NCBI GenBank assembly: GCA_021292105.1
Contig: CM037862.1
Coordinates: 1,930,501-1,994,500 of the forward strand
Reading direction: 5' to 3'
Source of the DNA: Anadara kagoshimensis
Taxonomy: Eukaryota; Mollusca; Bivalvia; Arcoida; Arcidae
DNA length: 64,000 bases
Of this stretch, positions 25,401 through 40,400 are shown piece after piece; position 1 is the first letter of the stretch, and each line of letters opens with the position of its first letter. The notes beneath the pieces were generated by a model. The model was not told the origin of the DNA. It worked only from the letters and a program-made list of their open reading frames with translations, and did not search any database. The position numbers and the translations under genes are program-made.

Positions 25401-28400
25401 GACAAACTGTCACTTTCATGGATGTACAAATGGAAGGTAACACCATACAATAATACACAAATTTATAGAAATTTCTAATTATAGAAATAGAAAACTATTA
25501 AACTTGATGTGTGTCCCTACTACTATGTATGTTAACAAAATGATTACTATATGAAAAAAAATTAAGCTACATTTGTCTACTTAGTTTAATTCAGAGTCAA
25601 TGTTGATACAATGTTCTCTTGAAAATAAAAACTTCAATCTGGTTTTTTTACTTACTTGCTTTCAGCAAATAGATTCTCCTTTTCTTCTTGTAAATGTATA
25701 AAGCTGAAAAATTCCAACAATACAAACATGAATACAACTAAAAAGCTGTTGAACAAGTAAATTCAGTGAATTAGGATCCCCCATCATCAGGTTCTTTGTA
25801 ATTTGCAATTGTACTCAAAGGGCTATAACTCCTGGGAGAATGAGGAAACCAACTCCTGTTAACAATATGCATCTTCTATCAATGTTGATGCTTTGCACCA
25901 AGTTTCATGAAACATGTGAAATAGTGCTTCATATTTTTGGAGAATTTTCACAGACAAGAAAATTTGAATGACAGAAGGGAGAAAGGACGGATAGAAACTT
26001 GAATTTAATATATCCCTCTTTCTTCAAAAGGCTGGGGATAAAAACTATTGATGCTTGGTCAGTGAACATGTCTATGACGGAATAGTGTTGTGACGAAATG
26101 CTTTTTTACAAAAAAATTCTACATTTAACCTAAATTAATTGTCGTGTGGAAAAGTATAAATTCTGTTGTAAAAAGGGAGGAAAAACATGGTAAAAATGTT
26201 GTTAGGATAACCAACATATATAAAGAGGGGTTTTTTGTATTTGTCTGTCAACATGGTCAAGTTTAATACAACTGAAAACAACTAAAACAGTGTTGAACTT
26301 CTATGAATGCTTTGGTCGATAAGCATGTCTTTGGAGTAATGAAATTTTAAACCAATGTTGATATATAAATATATCATAAAATCATTTGTTTCACAATCAA
26401 ATAATCTTTTAACATATTTTTCACAAAACAACAATGTTTATGAAATAAAAAAGCCCGCCTTAATTACTTATAAATCAGAAAATTATAATTATCAATATTT
26501 ACGTAAAAATACTAAAATTCATTTTTTTTAAAAATTACCTTATTTTTGTTTTGTTGCCAGTGCAAGTGAATATTATTTGCTTTCATCATGTTGATATACT
26601 TAAAATTAATAAATTTGTCTAAAAAACAGAGTGCCAGCATTTGGCATTCAGTTACCAGGAAACAGTTTGAAAAATTTATACCTTTCTTGTTTTTTCTTTA
26701 ACTTTTCAGAGATCTGCAAAACAAAATTGTTATCGAATATTTCTATAACAGTCAGTTCTGTGGTGATGGAAAAAATGGAATAACCGGAGACCACAAATAC
26801 AAACAGTACTTTCAGAAATTAATGTTTAATGAATATGTGCTTGCTTCATTCGATTGATTGATTGAAAGGGGTTTTATGTCCCAGTCAAGAATATTTCACT
26901 TATATCAAGACCAGCTACAGGTAAAGTAGCAGAAATTTTTACCTTTGCAGTGTGCTCAGAGCAATGTGCAAGGAGGGTTCTTTAACATACAAAGCCTTCC
27001 ATGACACTTAGCATTGGTTTTTAAGATCTCTTCTGAAAAACTGTGTAACTTTCATTTCTAACTGTAGAGTGATTGGTGAAAGAACAGTCACTACCTTTTT
27101 TCAAGTTTTGGTCACACCCTGGCAGGGGGTCCAACCCATGACCTCCCCAATATGAAGCAAGCACTCTACCAATTGAGCTACCGTAGTGGTTTGCTTCAAA
27201 ACAACAAAACAATTACTAGTATTCTCAGACTACATGTACATGATGCGGTATGTTGTAAGACTTCACTGTCTGTTAATGTCAAACACAAACATACTAATCA
27301 ATGTCTAAATCACAATCCTAAAGCAAAGTAAAAACAAACATACCAATCCCTGTCCAAATCAAGATCCAAAAGCAATGTAAAGTGTTTGAAAACTGACAAA
27401 TTAAGTTAAACATGTGAACTTCCACCAAGGAGGTGAGGACTAGTGCTCTAGAAGGGTAACCACCTTCTGTTAAACTAGCTACATCCTCAATGTGTGTAAT
27501 CAAAATTGAGAATGAAAAAAAAAAATGAAACTTTGGGACCTCATATATATCCAGAGCAATCCAACACACAGAGACATCAAACTTATCAACAATACTGTGA
27601 CGGCTGTAGATGCTGATTGTCCTCAAAAGATTACACATATTAATTAACAACAATAAATATATATATATATACCTTTTCATTTTCATCTTGTAGAGTTGAT
27701 ATTTGGTCTTTGTAGCCTTTCTACAAATAAAACACAACCTATTGATACATTTATATACAAAGCATAGTTCAAAATGCTAAACATGTGGTCATTTCTGCAT
27801 TTTATTTTTCACATAAATTCACAAGAGCAGCAAGACATTAAAATAAACTGTTGCGAACATTTAGAATGTTATAATATAAGTTATACAGGGTTTTGGCAGA
27901 TGTTACACAACCATATCTATGCTATCAAAGATTTACATTCAAGTTGATCTTTGACACAGTACATGGTGTCACCTTCAAAGCTATTGTTTGGTCTTTTTTA
28001 TTTTGATTCCATATACTGTGACTTATGAATGTTGTACCCTTTTGTTTGTATAATGTAACTGGACTTTCACCATATACAAGTTACTCCCCAAATATCGCTT
28101 AACGTTATGTGCATTTACATGTATGTATCTAGGCATATTACCGATTATAATTCAATGTACCCCAGCAAGTTAACCAATCGCATATCTAAAGGTAAATGCA
28201 CAGTCAAACTGATCTGTAAAAGCCACCCAATAGAACCAAAAAAGTGGCCTTTAGGGGAAGGTGGCCCTTATATGTAGGTTCAAATATCATAAATAAAGAG
28301 CAAATGTGACAAAACTTCTTTGGCCTTTAGAAGAAGGTGGCCCTTATATAGAGATGGTCTTTTAAGGCAGGCTCGACTATATGCAATTATACAATGTAAT

Positions 28401-31400
28401 TATAATGTTATTCTTACTGAAACTGTAAAATTTACCTCAAAGTTGGTTAACTGTTTTTTGAGAATCTTCTTCTCTTCAAGTTCTGTTTCAAGGCTTAAGT
28501 TAAGAGCTGAAATAATCAAAATTTTAAATTAATCAATTCAGAGGCCCAAAATACCCGGCGAGTTGTTTTATACAAGCTACTAACAAATAAATTGTTGATT
28601 TGGGGATATTGCATCCCTACGCTTATCAAGGCCATCAAAAAGTGTTATTGACTTCATCACAATGTTGTTGATAAGTATGATGCCTTTGTATCTAAAATTA
28701 CCCGTCCAATAGTTCCATGTTCCTTTTATTTTTAATTTTGATTATACACATGATGGATGTAGCTAGCTAAACAAGAGGTGCTTACCCTTCTGGAGCATCT
28801 GGCCTCACTTCCAGTTTTTAAAGATTATACTTTGCTTTGGCCTGGGAATTTGTCTATGGATTGGTATGTTTTACTCTGTTTTTGATTGCTAATCTGCAAA
28901 TGCACACTATCTGAATATCAAATAAATCTGAAATTATTCCAGTTTATAAGGACTTTACCATTAATTTCTTTATTTAAATCATCCACAGATACATCATGTT
29001 CTCCCACCTCACTGGTATCTATAAAATGAACATAAGAGACTGATTAAATAGCCATTATATCTAGTTGTTTTCAATCCAATTAATCAGGTTTTTTATAACT
29101 AGTAGTTGTGATCACTGTTATCAATCTAATACCAGTTTATGATTGTTCAAACATCTACATCTATAGTTGTATATGTCACTTATCATCTATTCAAATGACA
29201 TGAAATCAAATTCAATTCTAATTTATGCAAAGTTGCTTCCAGTGTTTTGCAATCTTTTCATCTCATTCACTCACTCACCCACTCAAACTCATTTGCTCAC
29301 TCACTCACTCACTTACACTTGCTCATACTCACATCATTCACCCTCTCACTCACTTACACTTGCTCACAATCACATCACTCACTCACTTACACTTGCATCA
29401 CTCATCCACTACCTCACTTGCACCTGGTCACACTCACTCACTCTCACCCACTCTCATTTGCTCACTCACTCACTTACAAGTACACTTGCTCACTCACTCA
29501 CTTACAAGTACACTTGCTCACTCACTCACTTACAAGTACACTTGCTCACTCACTCACTTACAAGTACACTTGCTCACTCACTCACTTACAAGTACACTTG
29601 CTCACTCATTCACTTACAAGTACACTTGCTCACTCATTCACTTACAAGTACACTTGCTCACTCACTCACTTACAAGTACACTTGCTCACTCACTCACTTA
29701 CAAGTACACTTGCTCACTCACTCACTTACAAGTACACTTGCTCACTCACTCACTTACAAGTACACTTGCTCACTCACTCACTTACAAGTACACTTGCTCA
29801 CTCACTCACTTACAAGTACACTTGCTCACTCACTCACTTACAAGTACACTTGCTCACTCACTCACTTACAAGTACACTTGCTCACTCATTCACTCACTTA
29901 CAAGTACACTTTCTCACTCACTCACACTTACAAGTACACTTGCTCACTCACTCACTTACAAGTACACTTGCTCACTCACTCACTTACAAGTACACTTGCT
30001 CACTCATTCACTCACTTACAAGTACACTTGCTCACTCACTCACTTACAAGTACACTTGCTCACTCACTCACTTACAAGTACACTTGCTCACTCACTCACT
30101 CACTTACAAGTACACTTGCTCACTCACTCACTTACAAGTACACTTGCTCACTCACTCACTTACAAGTACACTTGCTCACTCATTCACTCACTTACAAGTA
30201 CACTTGCTCACTCACTCACTTACAAGTACACTTGCTCACTCACTCACTTACAAGTACACTTGCTCACTCACTCACTTACAAGTACACTTGCTCACTCATT
30301 CACTCACTTACAAGTACACTTGCTCACTCACTCACTTACAAGTACACTTGCTCACTCACTCACTTACAAGTACACTTGCTCACTCACTCACTCACTTACA
30401 AGTACACTTGCTCACTCACTCACTTACAAGTACACTTGCTCACTCACTCACTCACTTACAAGTACACTTGCTCACTCACTCACTTACAAGTACACTTGCT
30501 CACTCACTCACTCACACTGCTTGCAAAAAGCAGACAGTAGGACTGGTATTAATGATAAGAGTCTATAAAACAAAGAGTTATCTACCTTGTTCTGATATAA
30601 AACTATCTTCATTATCAGCATTTAGTTCATCAGAACTGAAAATACATTATCATTACTCTGGTTAAACAGATTTACCCAACACAAAATACTCAATAATACC
30701 ACTATAGCAGATGAATGTAGTAACAAGTTATTTTGTTTTGTTGAGAAAATCACAAAAAACAAGTCAGAACTTGACAAATTTCATATCACTGAGAAACAGC
30801 AATCAACAAGATTTTATTTTTACATCTAAGAAAAATCTATGGTGAATGTTTTTTAAATGATTTCATATTATACTTTAAGTATAATGCCTTTATACTTGGG
30901 GAGGGGAGCTCAGTGACCAAATGGTCTAAATGCCTTTGTACTGGGGGTAAAAGGCTAAGTGGTCTGGTCTGAAATACCAGCTTATGTCAGTATGTATCAA
31001 AGCATCTCTCACTCTTTATGTTCAAAAGCCATCCAGACAGATCTTGAGGATGAAAGATTTATTTTATTTTGTTGCCAAATGTCTTTGGTTTTCTCTGGAT
31101 TCAATGGCTTACTCCATCTCAATACCGACTATCTCAATATAAATGAATGAAACATTACAAATCCACTACATTCCTTTATACATGTATGATATTTCTAATG
31201 ACTTTTTTAATTTCAACACTCTATAACATTTTTGCAGATTTACAAGTGAATTTATAATATACCTTTTATCTAAATGAGCTTCTTGTCCTGTTCTATGCTG
31301 ATGTTCTTTGTCAATTTTTTCTTGACAAGCTAAAATGATAAAATTAATAAAATATTCAAAATAGTAACTTCCTTAGTTTTAACACATTAGCGGATTTTTC

Positions 31401-34400
31401 ATAAAACTGGACTAACTTTTTCTCATGCATGCCACTCCCACCATAAAAAAAGAACTCTTTTTTCTCATGTCACACCAATCAAAAACAGAAATTTCATTTT
31501 CTCATGCCACACCCACCATAAAATGGGTATTTCTTGTTAAATATACATTACATGTTATAATTACCTGTTAAGTTTTTTTGTAAAGCTGTATTCTGTGCCT
31601 GTAACCTCCTAACTTCATCCTCTAACTGTGTATTAACTACAACAGACTCTACTGGTTTGTTATCTCCTAATTCTGATACCTGTTTTTCAAGTTCTTCATT
31701 TCTAGCCACCAGCTGTAATTAGTATACATGTACATGTACATCATAATATTTATTCCATGTTCTTAGTCTACATGCTTGTCAGGTCCAGGGCTTTTCCACT
31801 GTGGGCCAAAATCAGGTCTCATTCCCAATAGCAGAAATATGAATATATTCCAAATTTTTGAATTATTTTTCCAAACTACCTAGGTTCTATACTTTATACA
31901 GCTCATCCAAAATACTAGTACATGTATTAGTTCATATACACAGTATAAACATGATGTTTTCAATTATACTCTCTTATTTACAACTGGGATTATATAAATA
32001 TGCAATTCTTTATATAAAATATCTAAAATTTAATTTTCAAATTCTCAATTTGCATGGAAAAAGTCATGGTCCCGGCCACTTTTTCAAAAAGTCAGAAAAA
32101 GCCTTGAGGACACAGCTAACCCTAGTTTTATTGATGTGAAGAGAGAGTACAAAACTCGGCCCATTAATCTGTCAATCTCTATTTAAAATACCCAAAACAC
32201 TGCCCATTTCAAATTTTATTGAATAGAATATGACTAATAAAATTTGTTTCACATTTTTCGGTCCCTTGAAGTCTATTACCAGAACATTTTTACAATAAAG
32301 ATGTCGGAAAATTATGAAAACTAAATCTTAAGATATTTTCAAAACCTTCCTAACTTTGCAAGATGCTTAAAAGTTTGAATTCTCCTAGATTTGTTGATTG
32401 GTTGCTATGTATACCTAGGACTCAGATTTTACTTCCTTTTTGTTTCAAGTATGTTTTTATGTTAAAATAAAGTCTTCTTACCGTGGATAACTCCTGCATC
32501 AGTGTTTGATTCTGTAGTCTAAACTCATCTTCTTGACTTTGTAGTTTACGCTGAAGTCCATCATTTTCTTGAAATAATAACTCCAACTCCTACAAAATTA
32601 CCCAATAACAAAAACTGATGTAAATTCAGAAATGTTCATGTTCATTTTATTTTTGCTTAAATTTGCAAGTGTAAGAAACCATGAAAATAAGTCTTTCACG
32701 AACGTTTTATTTTGATCTAAATTCACCTTCATTTGCACTGGGTATCATCCAACAACCTAAAAATAATCGTACATGAATATCTTAAAATGACTATTTTGCC
32801 AGAATTAACTGATACAGAAATTTTATGATTTACAGTGCTATGTGTGATCTATAAAAAAGAACTACCATCTACCTTTACACACATGTGCTGCTTGGTGTCA
32901 AATCGTGGTTACATTGGTGATCAACAGGAGACTAAGAGAACAGACCTGTCGAAAGTTTAACAGTGAACTAACAAAAAGAATCAAAGTTAAAGCTCAGCTG
33001 CCTAGCGGCTGTAATATGGATATGTGGGTGAAAAGCTGCTGAGGCAGCTGTCGGAAAAACTGTCAAGATGTAGCTAACAAACGGCTGAATGAGCTGCCAA
33101 TGAACTTTTGTCTGTATTGATACTGTATCAACTTTATCAAATGAGCTGCCAATGAACTTTTGTCTGTATTGATACTGTATTAACTGTATCAAATGAGCTG
33201 CCAATGAACTTTTGTCTGTATTGATACTGTATTAACTGTATCAAATGAGCTGCCAATGAACTTTTGTCTGTATTGATACTGTATTAACTGTATCAAATGA
33301 GCTGCCCATGAACTTTTGTCTGTATTGATACTGTATTAACTGTATCAAATGAGCTGCCCATGAACTTTTGTCTGTACTGATACTGTATTAACTGTATCAA
33401 ATGAACTGCCAATGAACTTTTGTCTGTTCTGATACTGTATTAACTGTATCAAATGAACTGCCAATGAACTTTTGTCTGTATTGATACTGTATTAACTGTA
33501 TCAAATGAGCTGCCCATGAACTTTTGTCTGTATTGATACTGTATTAACTGTATCAAATGAGCTGCCCATGAACTTTTGTCTGTACTGATACTGTATTAAC
33601 TGTATCAAATGAACTGCCAATGAACTTTTGTCTGTTCTGATACTGTATTAACTGTATCAAATGAACTGCCAATGAACTTTTGTCTGTATTGATACTGTAT
33701 TAACTGTATCAAATGAGCTGCCCATGAACTTTTGTCTGTATTGATACTGTATTAACTGTATCAAATGAGCTGCCCATGAACTTTTGTCTGTATTGATACT
33801 GTATTAACTGTATCAAATGAGCAGCCCATGAACTTTTGTCTGTATTGATACTGTATTAACTGCATCAAATGAGCTGCCCATGAACTTTTGTCTGTATTGA
33901 TACTGTATTAACTGTATCAAATGAACTGCCAATGAACTTTTGTCTGTTCTGATACTGTATTAACTGTATCAAATGAGCTGCCCATGAACTTTTGTCTGTA
34001 TTGATACTGTATTAACTGTATCAAATGAGCTGCCCATGAACTTTTGTCTGTATTGATACTGTATTAACTGTATCAAATGAGCTGTCCATGAACTTTTGTC
34101 TGTATTGATACTGTATTAACTGTATCAAATGAGCAGCCCATGAACTTTTGTCTGTATTGATACTGTATTAACTGTATCAAATGAGCTGCCAATGAACTTT
34201 TGTCTGTATTGATACTGTATTAACTGTATCAAATGAGCTGCCCATGAACTTTTGTCTGTATTGATACTGTATTAACTGTATCAAATGAGCTGCCCATGAA
34301 CTTTTGTCTGTACTGATACTGTATTAACTGTATCAAATGAACTGCCAATGAACTTTTGTCTGTTCTGATACTGTATTAACTGTATCAAATGAACTGCCAA

Positions 34401-37400
34401 TGAACTTTTGTCTGTATTGATACTGTATTAACTGTATCAAATGAGCTGCCCATGAACTTTTGTCTGTATTGATACTGTATTAACTGTATCAAATGAGCTG
34501 CCCATGAACTTTTGTCTGTATTGATACTGTATTAACTGTATCAAATGAGCAGCCCATGAACTTTTGTCTGTATTGATACTGTATTAACTGCATCAAATGA
34601 GCTGCCCATGAACTTTTGTCTGTATTGATACTGTATTAACTGTATCAAATGAACTGCCAATGAACTTTTGTCTGTTCTGATACTGTATTAACTGTATCAA
34701 ATGAGCTGCCCATGAACTTTTGTCTGTATTGATACTGTATTAACTGTATCAAATGAGCTGCCCATGAACTTTTGTCTGTATTGATACTGTATTAACTGTA
34801 TCAAATGAGCTGCCCATGAACTTTTGTCTGTATTGATACTGTATTAACTGTATCAAATGAGCTGCCCATGAACTTTTGTCTGTATTGATACTGTATTAAC
34901 TGTATCAAATGAGCTGCCAATGAACTTTTGTCTGTATTGATACTGTATTAACTGTATCAAATGAGCTGCCCATGAACTTTTGTCTATATTGATACTGTAT
35001 TAACTGTATCAAATGAGCTGCCCATGAACTTTTGTCTGTATTGATACTGTATTAACTGTATCAAATGAGCTGCCCATGAACTTTTGTCTGTATTGATACT
35101 GTATTAACTGTATCAAATGAGCTGCCCATGAACTTTTGTCTGTATTGATACTGTATTAACTGCATCAAATGAGCTGCCAATGAACTTTTGTCTGTATTGA
35201 TACTGTATTAACTGTATCAAATGAGCTGCCAATGAACTTTTGTCTGTATTGATACTGTATTAACTGTATCAAATCAGCTGCCCATGAACTTTTGTCTGTA
35301 TTGATACTGTATTAACTGTATCAAATGAGCAGCCCATGAACTTTTGTCTGTATTGATACTGTATTAACTGCATCAAATGAGCTGCCCATGAACTTTTGTC
35401 TGTATTGATACTGTATTAACTGTATCAAATGAGCTGCCAATGAACTTTTGTCTGTATTGATACTGTATTAACTTTATCAAATGAGCTGCCAATGAACTTT
35501 TGTCTGTATTGATACTGTATTAACTGTATCAAATGAGCTGCCAATGAACTTTTGTCTGTATTGATACTGTATTAACTGTATCAAATGAGCTGCCAATGAA
35601 CTTTTGTCTGTATTGATACTGTATTAACTGTATCAAATGAACTGCCAATGAACTTTTGTCTGTTCTGATACTGTATTAACTGTATCAAATGAACTGCCAA
35701 TGAACTTTTGTCTGTATTGATACTGTATTAACTGTATCAAATGAGCTGCCCATGAACTTTTGTCTGTATTGATACTGTATTAACTTTATCAAATGAGCTG
35801 CCAATGAACTTTTGTCTGTATTGATACTGTATTAACTGTATCAAATGAGCTGCCAATTAACTTTTGTCTGTATTGATACTGTATTAACTGTATCAAATGA
35901 GCTGCCCATAAACTTTTGTCTGTACTGATACTGTATTAACTGTATCAAATGAACTGCCCATGAACTTTTGTCTGTTCTGATACTGTATTAACTGTATCAA
36001 ATGAGCTGCCCATGAACTTTTGTCTGTATTGATACTGTATTAACTGTATCAAATGAGCTGCCCATGAACTTTTGTCTGTATTGATACTCTATTAACTGTA
36101 TCAATTGAGCTGCCCATGAACTTTTGTCTGTATTGATACTGTATTAACTGTATCAAATGAGCTGCCCATGAACTTTTGTCTGTATTGATACTGTATTAAC
36201 TGCATTAAATGAGCTGCCCATGAACTTTTGTCTGTATTGATACTGTATTAACTGTATCAAATGAGCTGCCCATGAACTTTTGTCTGTACTGATACTGTAT
36301 TAACTGTATCAAATGAACTGCCAATGAACTTTTGTCTGTTCTGATACTGTATTAACTGTATCAAATGAGCTGCCCATGAACTTTTGTCTGTATTGATACT
36401 GTATTAACTGTATCAAATGAGCTGCCCATGAACTTTTGTCTGTATTGATACTGTATTAACTGTATCAAATGAGCTGCCCATGCACTTTTGTCTGTATTGA
36501 TACTGTATTAACTGTATCAAATGAGCTGCCCATGAACTTTTGTCTGTATTGATACTGTATTAACTGTATCAAATGAGCTGCCCATGAACTTTTGTCTGTA
36601 TTGATACTGTATTAACTGTATCAAATGAGCTGCCCATGAACTTTGTCTGTATTGATACTGTATTAACTGTATCAAATGAGCTGCCCATGAACTTTTGTCT
36701 GTATTGATACTGTATTAACTGTATCAAATGAGCTGCCCATGAACTTTTGTCTGTATTGATACTGTATTAACTGTATCAATGAGCTGCCAATGAACTTTTG
36801 TCTGTATTGATACTGTATTAACTGTATCAAATGAGCTGCCAATGAACTTTTGTCTGTATTGATACTGTATTAACTGTATCAAATGAGCTGCCCATGAACT
36901 TTTGTCTGTATTGATACTGTATTAACTGTATCAAATGAGCTGCCCATGAACTTTTGTCTGTACTGATACTGTATTAACTGTATCAAATGAACTGCCAATG
37001 AACTTTTGTCTGTTCTGATACTGTATTAACTGTATCAAATGAACTGCCAATGAACTTTTGTCTGTATTGATACTGTATTAACTGTATCAAATGAACTGCC
37101 CATGAACTTTTGTCTGTATTGATACTGTATTAACTGTATCAAATGAGCTGCCCATGAACTTTTGTCTGTATTGATACTGTATTAACTGTATCAAATGAGC
37201 TGCCCATGAACTTTTGTCTGTATTGATACTGTATTAACTGTATCAATGAGCTGCCCATGAACTTTTGTCTGTATTGATACTGTATTTACTGTATCAAATG
37301 AGCTGTCCATGAACTTTTGTCTGTATTGATACTGTATTAACTGTATCAATGAGCTGCCCATGAACTTTTGTCTGTATTGATACTGTATTTACTGTATCAA

Positions 37401-40400
37401 ATGAGCTGTCCATGAACTTTTGTCTGTATTGATACTGTATTAACTGTATCAAATGAGCAGCCCATGAACTTTTGTCTGTATTGATACTGTATTAACTGCA
37501 TCAAATGAGCTGCCCATGAACTTTTGTCTGTATTGATACTGTATTAACTGTATCAAATGATGCCCATAAACTTTTGTCTGTACTGATACTGTATTAACTG
37601 TATCAAATGAACTGCCCATGAACTTTTGTCTGTTCTGATACTGTATAACTGTATCAAATGAGCTGCCCATGAACTTTTGTCTGTATTGATACTGTATTAA
37701 CTGTATCAAATGAGCTGCCCATGAACTTTTGTCTGTATTGATACTGTATTAACTGTATCAAATGAGCTGCCCATGAACTTTTGTCTGTATTGATACTGTA
37801 TTAATTGTATCAAATGAGCTGCCCATGAACTTTTGTCTGTATTGATACTGTATTAACTGTATCAAATGAGCTGCCATGAACTTTTGTCTGTATTGATACT
37901 GTATTAACTGTATCAAATGAGCTGCCATGAACTTTTGTCTGTATTGATACTGTATTAACTGTATCAAATGAGCTGCCCATGAACTTTTGTCTGTATTGAT
38001 ACTGTATTAACTGTATCAAATGAGCTGCCCATGAACTTTTGTCTGTATTGATACTGTATTTACTGTATCAAATGAGCTGCCCATGAACTTTTGTCTGTAT
38101 TGATACTGTATTAACTTTATCAAATGAGCTGCCAATGAACTTTTGTCTGTATTGATACTGTATTAACTGTATCAAATGAGCTGCCAATTAACTTTTGTCT
38201 GTATTGATACTGTATTAACTGTATCAAATTGAGCTGCCCATAAACTTTTGTCTGTACTGATACTGTATTAACTGTATCAAATGAACTGCCCATGAACTTT
38301 TGTCTGTTCTGATACTGTATTAACTGTATCAAATGAGCTGCCCATGAACTTTTGTCTGTATTGATACTGTATTAACTGTATCAATGAGCTGCCCATGAAC
38401 TTTTGTCTGTATTGATACTCTATTAACTGTATCAATTGAGCTGCCCATGAACTTTTGTCTGTATTGATACTGTATTAACTGTATCAAATGAGCTGCCCAT
38501 GAACTTTTGTCTGTATTGATACTGTATTAACTGCATTAAATGAGCTGCCCATGAACTTTTGTCTGTATTGATACTGTATTAACTGTATCAAATGAGCTGC
38601 CCATGAACTTTTGTCTGTACTGATACTGTATTAACTGTATCAAATGAGCTGCCCATGAACTTTTGTCTGTACTGATACTGTATTAACTGTATCAAATGAG
38701 CTGCCAATGAACTTTTGTCTGTTCTGATACTGTATTAACTGTATCAAATGAGCTGCCCATGAACTTTTGTCTGTATTGATACTGTATTAACTGTATCAAA
38801 TGAGCTGCCCATGAACTTTTGTCTGTATTGATACTGTATTAACTGTATCAAATGAGCTGCCCATGCACTTTTGTCTGTATTGATACTGTATTAACTGTAT
38901 CAAATGAGCTGCCCTGAACTTTTGTCTGTATTGATACTGTATTAACTGTATCAAATGAGCTGCCCATGAACTTTTGTCTGTATTGATACTGTATTAACTG
39001 TATCAAATGAGCTGCCCATGAACTTTTGTCTGTATTGATACTGTATTACTGTATCAAATGAGCTGCCCATGAACTTTTGTCTGTATTGATACTGTATTAA
39101 CTGTATCAAATGAGCTGCCCATGAACTTTTGTCTGTATTGATACTGTATTAACTGTATCAATGAGCTGCCCATGAACTTTTGTCTGTATTGATACTGTAT
39201 TAACTGTATCAAATGAGCTGCCAATGAACTTTTGTCTGTATTGATACTGTATTAACTGTATCAAATGAGCTGCCCATGAACTTTTGTATGTATTGATACT
39301 GTATTAACTGTATCAAATGAGCTGCCCATGAACTTTTGTCTGTACTGATACTGTATTAACTGTATCAAATGAACTGCCAATGAACTTTTGTCTGTTCTGA
39401 TACTGTATTAACTGTATCAAATGAACTGCCAATGAACTTTTGTCTGTATTGATACTGTATTAACTGTATCAAATGAACTGCCCATGAACTTTGTCTGTAT
39501 TGATACTGTATTAACTGTATCAATGAGCTGCCCATGAACTTTTGTCTATATTGATACTGTATTAACTGTATCAAATGAGCTGCCCATGAACTTTTGTCTG
39601 TATTGATACTGTATTAACTGTATCAAATGAGCTGCCATGAACTTTTGTCTGTATTGATACTGTATTTACTGTATCAAATGAGCTGTCCATGAACTTTTGT
39701 CTGTATTGATACTGTATTAACTGTATCAAAATGAGCTGCCCATGAACTTTTGTCTGTATTGATACTGTATTTACTGTATCAATGAGCTGTCCATGAACTT
39801 TGTCTGTATTGATACTGTATTAACTGTATCAAATGAGCAGCCCATGAACTTTTGTCTGTATTGATACTGTATTAACTGCATCAAATGAGCTGCCCATGAA
39901 CTTTTGTCTGTATTGATACTGTATTAACTGTATCAAATGAGCTGCCCATAACTTTTGTCTGTACTGATACTGTATTAACTGTATCAAATGACTGCCCATG
40001 AACTTTTGTCTGTTCTGATACTGTATTAACTGTATCAAATGAGCTGCCCATGAACTTTTGTCTGTATTGATACTGTATTAACTGTATCAAATGAGCTGCC
40101 CATGAACTTTTGTCTGTATTGATACTGTATTAACTGTATCAAATGAGCTGCCCATGAACTTTTGTCTGTATTGATACTGTATTAATTGTATCAAATGAGC
40201 TGCCCATGAACTTTTGTCTGTATTGATACTGTATTAACTGTATCAAATGAGCTGCCCATGAACTTTTGTCTGTATTGATACTGTATTAACTGTATCAAAT
40301 GAGCTGCCCATGAACTTTTGTCTGTATTGATACTGTATTAACTGTATCAATGAGCTGCCCATGAACTTTTGTCTGTATTGATACTGTATTAAGTATCAAA

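Noticed and set aside
27318-27737. 139-codon minus-strand open frame
   Set aside because: It runs through exon e10 in another reading and through dispersed repeat E; no family resemblance.
29167-30665. Three overlapping long open frames (about 450-470 codons) rich in T, H, S, L
   Set aside because: They are translations of a 28-bp tandem repeat in three phases, lie antisense in a GRIPAP1 intron and lack any non-repeat domain.
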